From Caldifarciminota bacterium (GTDB lineage: Bacteria; Hydrothermota; Tepidihabitantia; Tepidihabitantales; Tepidihabitantaceae): a stretch of DNA of 5,786 nt. The notes under the pieces were generated by a model. The model had not been told where the DNA came from. It ran no database searches and was given only the letters and a program-made list of their open reading frames with translations. The stretch is taken from positions 1 through 5,786 of the forward strand of contig JAFGRF010000152.1 in NCBI GenBank assembly GCA_016935295.1. The letters run 5' to 3'. Below are positions 1-3,746 of the stretch, piece by piece. Position 1 is the first letter of the stretch. Each line of letters opens with the position of its first letter. The position numbers and the translations under genes were made by a program.

Positions 1-1275
1 AAGTCGACCAACGGCGACACGCACCTCGGCGGCGACGACTTCGACCAGCGGATAATGGACTGGGTCATCGAGGAGTTCAAGCGCGAGCACGGCATCGACC
101 TGGGGGAGGACAAGACCGCGCTGCAGCGCATCAAGGAAGCCGCGGAGAAGGCGAAGTGCGAGCTTTCGACGTCGATGGAGACGGCGATCAATCTGCCGTT
201 CATCTGGTCCGACGAGAAGAAGGGGCCGATGCACATCGACATGCGTCTGACCCGCTCCAAGCTCGAGTCGCTGGTCGAGGACCTGGTGCAGAGGAGCTTT
301 GGCCCGGTCAAGCAGGCGCTGACCGACGCCAAGGTGACGACGCGCGACATCGACGAGGTGATTCTCGTCGGCGGCCAGACCCGGATGCCGCGGGTGCAGT
401 TCCTGGTGCGCGAGTTCTTCGGCAAGGAGGCCCACAAGGGCATCAACCCGGATGAGGTCGTGGCGATCGGCGCGGCCATCCAGGGCGCGGTGCTGGCGGG
501 CGAGGTCAAGGACGTGGTCTTGCTCGACGTAACGCCGCTGTCGCTGGGCATCGAGACCCTGGGCGGGGTGATGACCAAGGTTATCGACCGGAACACCACG
601 ATTCCGACCCGGAAGAGCCAGGTGTTCACTACCGCGGAGGACGGACAGCCGGCCGTGACCGTGCACGTGCTGCAGGGCGAACGCGAGCTGGCAGCCGACA
701 ACCGGACTTTGGGCCGGTTCGAGCTATCCGGGATTCCACCCGCACCGAGGGGGACGCCGCAGATCGAGGTCACCTTCGACATCGACGCGGACGGCATCCT
801 GCACGTTACGGCCAAGGACAAGGCGACGAGCAAGGAGCAGTCGATCCGGATCATGGCGTCGTCCGGGCTTGCCAAGGAGGAGGTCGACCGGATGGTCAGC
901 GACGCTCAGTCCCACGCGGCCGATGACCGGAAGCGGCGGGAACTTGTTGACAGCCGCAACCGTGCCGATACGCTTATCTACCAGACCGAGAAGACCCTCA
1001 AAGAGTTTGGTGACAAAGTTCCGGCCGTTGACCGGCGTGCGATTGAAGAGGCGACTTCGGAACTGCGCCAGGCGATGCGAAACGACGATAAGGCGGCGAT
1101 CGACAAGGCGATAGAGAAGCTGCAGAAGGTGAGCTACAAGCTGGCCGAGGAGATGTACCGTCAGAGAGAATCCGGGCCCCAGCCCGGCCCGTCTGCATCC
1201 GGCCCCCAGCCGGAGCAGGACGCCGGAAAGAAGGTCGACGCCGACTATACCGTCATCGACGAGGACAAGAAGTAG
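1..1275 (+). CDS. dnaK: Molecular chaperone DnaK (Hsp70), 5'-truncated by window edge
   Basis: ATP-dependent cytosolic Hsp70 that binds exposed hydrophobic segments of client proteins, working with DnaJ and GrpE. The frame is open from base 1, so the gene begins upstream; the internal ATG at 55 is not the start. The 424 visible residues begin just before the NGDTHLGG motif, which in E. coli DnaK lies near residue 225, so about 218 residues (with GGGTFD and the catalytic Lys) are missing. Visible landmarks: ILVGGQTRMP of the nucleotide-binding domain, the interdomain linker VVLLD at fragment residues 172-176 followed by VTPLSLGIET, the substrate-binding beta domain (NTTIPT, HVLQGER, IEVTFDIDADGILHV), the helical lid, and a Pro/Gly/Gln-rich tail ending in an acidic VDADYTVIDEDKK. 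Length after NGDTHLGG is close to that of E. coli. dnaJ follows 149 bases downstream. Identification is secure. Confidence 0.98.
   Translation, partial: KSTNGDTHLGGDDFDQRIMDWVIEEFKREHGIDLGEDKTALQRIKEAAEKAKCELSTSMETAINLPFIWSDEKKGPMHIDMRLTRSKLESLVEDLVQRSFGPVKQALTDAKVTTRDIDEVILVGGQTRMPRVQFLVREFFGKEAHKGINPDEVVAIGAAIQGAVLAGEVKDVVLLDVTPLSLGIETLGGVMTKVIDRNTTIPTRKSQVFTTAEDGQPAVTVHVLQGERELAADNRTLGRFELSGIPPAPRGTPQIEVTFDIDADGILHVTAKDKATSKEQSIRIMASSGLAKEEVDRMVSDAQSHAADDRKRRELVDSRNRADTLIYQTEKTLKEFGDKVPAVDRRAIEEATSELRQAMRNDDKAAIDKAIEKLQKVSYKLAEEMYRQRESGPQPGPSASGPQPEQDAGKKVDADYTVIDEDKK
1171..1213 (+). repeat. Imperfect 27-bp-period direct repeat in the dnaK tail
   Basis: The segments at 1171-1187 and 1198-1213 are near-identical (TCCGGGCCCCAGCCCGG and TCCGGCCCCCAGCCGG). 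The period is 27 bases, so the frame is kept and the protein reads SGPQPGPSA then SGPQPE. It lies in the disordered, variable tail between lid and acidic terminus, where length change should be tolerated. Confidence 0.6.
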
Positions 1276-1311
1276 CGGGGCGAGCCGGACGCTGCACGCA
1301 ATAGCCCAGAC

Positions 1312-1349
1312 ACCGGGGCCGCGTTCGGTCCTGAACGCCGGGCTCCGGT
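1312..1349 (+). other. Long hairpin in the dnaK-dnaJ spacer
   Basis: Bases 1312-1320 pair with 1341-1349 (nine pairs, one of them G-U), and GCGTTC at 1321-1326 pairs with GAACGC at 1333-1338. This gives a 15-pair stem with a two-base bulge (1339-1340) and a six-base loop (1327-1332). No T-tract follows, so it is not a classical intrinsic terminator; an mRNA processing, stability or attenuation element separating dnaK from dnaJ is possible. The same spacer (1276-1424) contains a loose 20-bp tandem repeat (1326-1345 and 1346-1366) and a second possible pairing of AACGC 1355-1359 with GCGTT 1387-1391. No gene or clear promoter was seen in the spacer. Confidence 0.55.
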
Positions 1350-1424
1350 CGCTCAACGCGGGCCTCGGGCCGAACCGGGGCGATCGGCGTTTCTACCAGT
1401 ACCGCTCTGACCGGTAGCCACGGC

Positions 1425-2558
1425 ATGCCCGTCACCAAGCGCGACTACTACGAAGTCCTCGGCATAGGTCGCGGAGTTTCCAGGGATGAGATCAAGGCCG
1501 CCTACCGCAGGCTGGCCAAGGCACACCACCCGGACTGCAATCCCGAGAACCGGTCCGAGGCCGAGGAGAGGTTCAAGGAGCTATCCGAGGCGTACGAGGT
1601 ACTGGTCGATGCCGACAAGCGGAGGCTGTACGATGCGTACGGGCACGAGGGAGTATCGCGCCAGTTCGGGCCGGGTGGGTTCGACTTCCGCCGCGACTTC
1701 ACGCATGTGGACGACATTTCCGACCTGTTTGGTGACCTGCTGCAGGGGTTCGGCATGGGCGGAGGCGGCGGGCTGTTTGACCTGCTAATGGGCGGCAGGC
1801 CGCAATCCCGGCGCCGGGCGCGTGGCGGCGATATCCGGATAGCAGTGCGGCTGGATCTTGAGGAGATCGCGAACTCGGTCACCAAGGAGTTGAGTTTCAA
1901 CCGGTTCGAGCGCTGCCCGGAGTGCGGCGGTGCCGGGGGCAAGGGTATAGAGAGCTGCGGGACATGCGGCGGCAGGGGACAGGTCCAGCGCCGGGCGAGC
2001 TCCTTCCTCGGTCAGTTCGTCCAGGTGCAGCCATGTCCGGACTGCGGCGGCTCGGGCGAACGGGTCAAGGAAACGTGCAAAGCCTGTTCCGGTGAGGGGC
2101 GAGTTCGGAAGCCGCGGACTCTCAAGGTGAGGATTCCAGCCGGAGTCGCGGCAGGTAACTACCTCCCTTTGCACGGCGAAGGCCACTTCGGGCCGGCCGG
2201 GAACGGCGATGTGATCGTACAGTTCGAGGAGAAGGAACACCAGTTGTTCACGCGGCAGGGCGACGATATCTCCGTCGAACTCCCGGTCAGCATTTCGACT
2301 GCGGTGATGGGCGGCAAGCTGAAGGTGCCGACCATTTCCGGCGAGAAACAGCTCGAAGTCCCTTCCGGTACCCAGTCGGGTACGGTTTTGCGCATTCGCG
2401 GGGCCGGGATAAAACACCTGGACGGCGGAGTGGGGGATGAGTTGGTGCGGGTCGTGATCCACGTTCCCAAGCACCTCTCGCGCGAGGAGAAGAGCCTGCT
2501 GAAGAAGCTGGACGAGTCGAAGAGCGAGGCGATACCGGGGCCGAGGAAACCGGCGTGA
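1425..2558 (+). CDS. dnaJ: Chaperone protein DnaJ (type I Hsp40)
   Basis: Co-chaperone that binds unfolded clients and stimulates the DnaK ATPase in the cytoplasm. The 377 residues contain all type I parts in order. The J domain covers about residues 5-72 (RDYYEVLGI, HPD at 35-37, KELSEAYEVLVD). A Gly/Phe-rich segment spans about 78-125 with DISDLFGDLLQGF, resembling the DIF-type helix of other DnaJ proteins. The zinc-binding region, about 164-225, has four CxxCxGxG repeats (CPECGGAG, CGTCGGRG, CPDCGGSG, CKACSGEG). Two C-terminal substrate-binding beta domains follow. Start ATG 1425 is chosen because the J domain begins at residue 5 and no alternative in-frame start lies in the spacer; there is no convincing Shine-Dalgarno before it. 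The stop overlaps the GTG start of rsmE. Length is normal for the family. Confidence 0.98.
   Translation: MPVTKRDYYEVLGIGRGVSRDEIKAAYRRLAKAHHPDCNPENRSEAEERFKELSEAYEVLVDADKRRLYDAYGHEGVSRQFGPGGFDFRRDFTHVDDISDLFGDLLQGFGMGGGGGLFDLLMGGRPQSRRRARGGDIRIAVRLDLEEIANSVTKELSFNRFERCPECGGAGGKGIESCGTCGGRGQVQRRASSFLGQFVQVQPCPDCGGSGERVKETCKACSGEGRVRKPRTLKVRIPAGVAAGNYLPLHGEGHFGPAGNGDVIVQFEEKEHQLFTRQGDDISVELPVSISTAVMGGKLKVPTISGEKQLEVPSGTQSGTVLRIRGAGIKHLDGGVGDELVRVVIHVPKHLSREEKSLLKKLDESKSEAIPGPRKPA
2543..2547 (+). promoter_or_regulatory. Ribosome-binding site for rsmE inside the end of dnaJ
   Basis: GAGGA lies seven bases before GTG 2555, within the last codons of dnaJ. It supports GTG 2555 as the rsmE start and translational coupling through the GTGA overlap. 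The only other in-frame start before the conserved region, TTG 2597, has a weaker upstream match. Confidence 0.6.
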
Positions 2559-3367
2559 GACCGAAGTCAGAAGTCAGCACTGTCGGACAGGGGCCGTTGA
2601 GGCCAAGTCAGAAGGTAGAGTGCAGAAGTGAGGGCAGGGACGGGCACCGGGAGTTCTACTTCTGGCCGGAAGCTCCCAGGGGTGGGTGTCTCATGATCAC
2701 CGGGCCGGAGGCCAGGCACATCAGCCGGGTGATGCGGCATGAGGTGGGAAACGTCATAGGTGTGGTCGACGGAATTGGCGGTGAGCATCAAGTCGAGCTG
2801 ACAGCAGTCAAAGCAGACCGCGTGGCGGGGCGCGTGCTGGCCAACACCAGGCGTGCGCGTGAGCCGAAGCATCGGGTAGCCATAGCGCAGGCAGTGCTCA
2901 AGGGCGACCATCTGGCTCAGGTTTGCGTCCAGGCGACCGAACTGGGAGTGAGTCGCATCATCCCGTTCCTGAGCGCGAGGACGGTCGGCCGTGTGAGCCC
3001 GGCCAAGTTGGAGCGGCTCCGGGGGGTGTCCCTGTCCGCTCTGAAGTCCTCGACGAGGACGGTGCTGCCGACCATCGACCCGCCGGTCAGGCTAGACGAG
3101 CTCGGGAAGCTGGCTGGCGAGTTCGACCAGGTTCTCGTGGCCTATGAAGACGAAACCGATGCCGGACTGGCAACCGCGCTGAAGCGGGATGTCGGGTCCG
3201 TCCTAATAGTGGTCGGGCCGGAAGGCGGGTTTGAGCCGGCCGAGATCGATGCCTTGAAGGCTGCCGGTGCCGTTTCGTTCACTCTGGGACCCAGAAGGCT
3301 CAGGGCCGAGACCGCGGCAGTCGCGGTTGTGACGATGACCCTGGGTTTGCTGGGAGACCTCGGGTAG
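2555..3367 (+). CDS. rsmE: 16S rRNA (uracil(1498)-N(3))-methyltransferase RsmE with repeat-derived N-terminal extension
   Basis: SAM-dependent SPOUT-family enzyme that makes m3U at position 1498 (E. coli numbering) of 16S rRNA in the assembled 30S subunit. From GTG 2555 it has 270 residues, somewhat longer than the usual 240-250. Family similarity begins at HREFYFWPE (residue 31), followed by the N-terminal PUA-like domain (GPEARHISRVMRHEVG) and the SPOUT domain. The SPOUT knot motifs GPEGG (221-225) and LGPRRLRAETA (244-254) are intact, so activity is expected. Residues 1-30 have no visible family motif and are largely encoded by heptameric repeats. The start overlaps the dnaJ stop (GTGA) behind GAGGA, which favours GTG 2555; TTG 2597 is the alternative. 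In B. subtilis prmA sits between dnaJ and rsmE; here it is absent. Confidence 0.95.
   Translation: MRPKSEVSTVGQGPLRPSQKVECRSEGRDGHREFYFWPEAPRGGCLMITGPEARHISRVMRHEVGNVIGVVDGIGGEHQVELTAVKADRVAGRVLANTRRAREPKHRVAIAQAVLKGDHLAQVCVQATELGVSRIIPFLSARTVGRVSPAKLERLRGVSLSALKSSTRTVLPTIDPPVRLDELGKLAGEFDQVLVAYEDETDAGLATALKRDVGSVLIVVGPEGGFEPAEIDALKAAGAVSFTLGPRRLRAETAAVAVVTMTLGLLGDLG
2559..2579 (+). repeat. Heptameric repeat tract at the rsmE 5' end, first part
   Basis: Three consecutive 7-bp units, GACCGAA, GTCAGAA and GTCAGCA, begin directly after the dnaJ stop codon and fall within the first codons of rsmE. They share the GTCAGAA-type unit with the tract at 2607-2634. Confidence 0.6.
2607..2634 (+). repeat. 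Heptameric repeat tract at the rsmE 5' end, second part
   Basis: Four degenerate 7-bp units in register: GTCAGAA, GGTAGAG, TGCAGAA, GTGAGGG. They are read in the rsmE frame as part of the non-conserved extension. The units TGCAGAA and GGTAGA recur after rpsU (3683-3703), suggesting one repeat family. Confidence 0.6.
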
Positions 3368-3436
3368 CTACGTGTTCTGTGAATCAGGCGACTAGCATTG
3401 TGATTTGGTTGGTACTAGTGCTTGTAAACGACTTGA
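3368..3436 (+). promoter_or_regulatory. AT-richer leader upstream of rpsU, possible promoter
   Basis: This gap is clearly less GC-rich than its surroundings, as expected for a promoter or leader. TTGTGA at 3398-3403 matches four of six bases of a -35 box, but the best-spaced -10 candidate, TTGTAA at 3422-3427, is poor. An independent rpsU promoter is inferred from composition and from the 88-base gap; no exact promoter can be assigned. Confidence 0.25.
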
Positions 3437-3444
3437 AAGGAGGT
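3437..3444 (+). promoter_or_regulatory. Perfect Shine-Dalgarno of rpsU
   Basis: AAGGAGGT is a full complement of the 16S rRNA 3' end. It lies 11 bases before ATG 3456 and decides that start over the upstream in-frame TTG at 3405. It is by far the strongest ribosome-binding site in the window, fitting a highly expressed ribosomal protein gene. Confidence 0.85.
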
Positions 3445-3455
3445 GCGATCGAGTC

Positions 3456-3650
3456 ATGGTAGGTATTACAGTCAAGGAAGGCGAATCCTATGAGAGTTTC
3501 ATTCGTCGGTTTCGGCGGGCATGCGAGAATGCAGGGATTCTGCGGGAAGTGAAGCGCCGCGAGTACTTCGAGAAGCCGAGCGAGAAGAAGAAGCGCAAGC
3601 GGGCTGAGTCGCGGCGTCGGGCATACCGCCGCAGGCAACAGGATTACTAG
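3456..3650 (+). CDS. rpsU: 30S ribosomal protein S21
   Basis: Small basic protein of the 30S subunit platform, near the 16S rRNA 3' end, where it helps mRNA engagement. The 64 residues show the family pattern: a VKEGES start, then FIRRFRRACENAGILREVKRR and REYFEKPSEKKKRKR, and a very basic helical tail with RRRAYRRRQ. Length is within the usual range of about 58-71. ATG 3456 is chosen because it follows a perfect Shine-Dalgarno and matches the family's N-terminus; starting at 3405 would add 17 unrelated residues. It stands alone between gaps of 88 and 96 bases, with a hairpin just after the stop, so it may be its own transcription unit. rpsU close to rsmE and the dnaK operon is also seen in Firmicutes. 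Confidence 0.97.
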   Translation: MVGITVKEGESYESFIRRFRRACENAGILREVKRREYFEKPSEKKKRKRAESRRRAYRRRQQDY

Positions 3651-3656
3651 ACGCCG

Positions 3657-3688
3657 TCTGCACCGGGCAGAAGAGGCCCGGGTGCAGA
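3657..3688 (+). terminator. Strong hairpin directly after rpsU, without T-tract
   Basis: TCTGCACC (3657-3664) pairs with GGTGCAGA (3681-3688) and GGGC (3665-3668) with GCCC (3676-3679), giving 12 base pairs with one bulged G (3680) and a seven-base loop. It begins six bases after the rpsU stop. The position fits a terminator or a 3' end stabiliser, but no run of T follows, so a standard intrinsic mechanism is not shown. Partial read-through into mutS2 is possible. Confidence 0.5.
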
Positions 3689-3703
3689 AGGCAGAGGGTA
3701 GAC
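3683..3703 (+). repeat. Heptameric repeat tract between rpsU and mutS2
   Basis: Three units in 7-bp register: TGCAGAA, GGCAGAG, GGTAGAC, with looser copies possibly continuing to about 3717. TGCAGAA and GGTAGA also occur in the rsmE tract at 2607-2634. The first unit overlaps the right arm of the rpsU hairpin. Confidence 0.55.
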
Positions 3704-3736
3704 GTGCGGACACGGAGTCAGGACCAGTGTCGTAGC

Positions 3737-3740
3737 GGAG
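3737..3740 (+). promoter_or_regulatory. Ribosome-binding site for the TTG start of mutS2
   Basis: GGAG lies six bases before TTG 3747. Between the in-frame stop TAG at 3699 and this codon there is no other ATG, GTG or TTG, so the site fixes the mutS2 start. Confidence 0.65.
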
Positions 3741-3746
3741 CCGCAT

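Noticed and set aside
724..1356. Minus-strand open frame of 210 codons opposite the end of dnaK
   Set aside because: Fully antisense to conserved DnaK sequence and without any recognisable motif.
1785..2474. Minus-strand open frame of 229 codons opposite dnaJ
   Set aside because: Antisense shadow of the zinc-finger and C-terminal domains of dnaJ; no family resemblance.
3405..3455. Longer rpsU beginning at TTG 3405
   Set aside because: The added 17 residues do not resemble S21, and a perfect Shine-Dalgarno lies inside that stretch, in front of ATG 3456.
3709..3731. Small inverted repeat GACAC...GTGTC in the mutS2 leader as an operator
   Set aside because: Only five pairs around a 13-base loop; this is expected by chance and has no supporting second copy.
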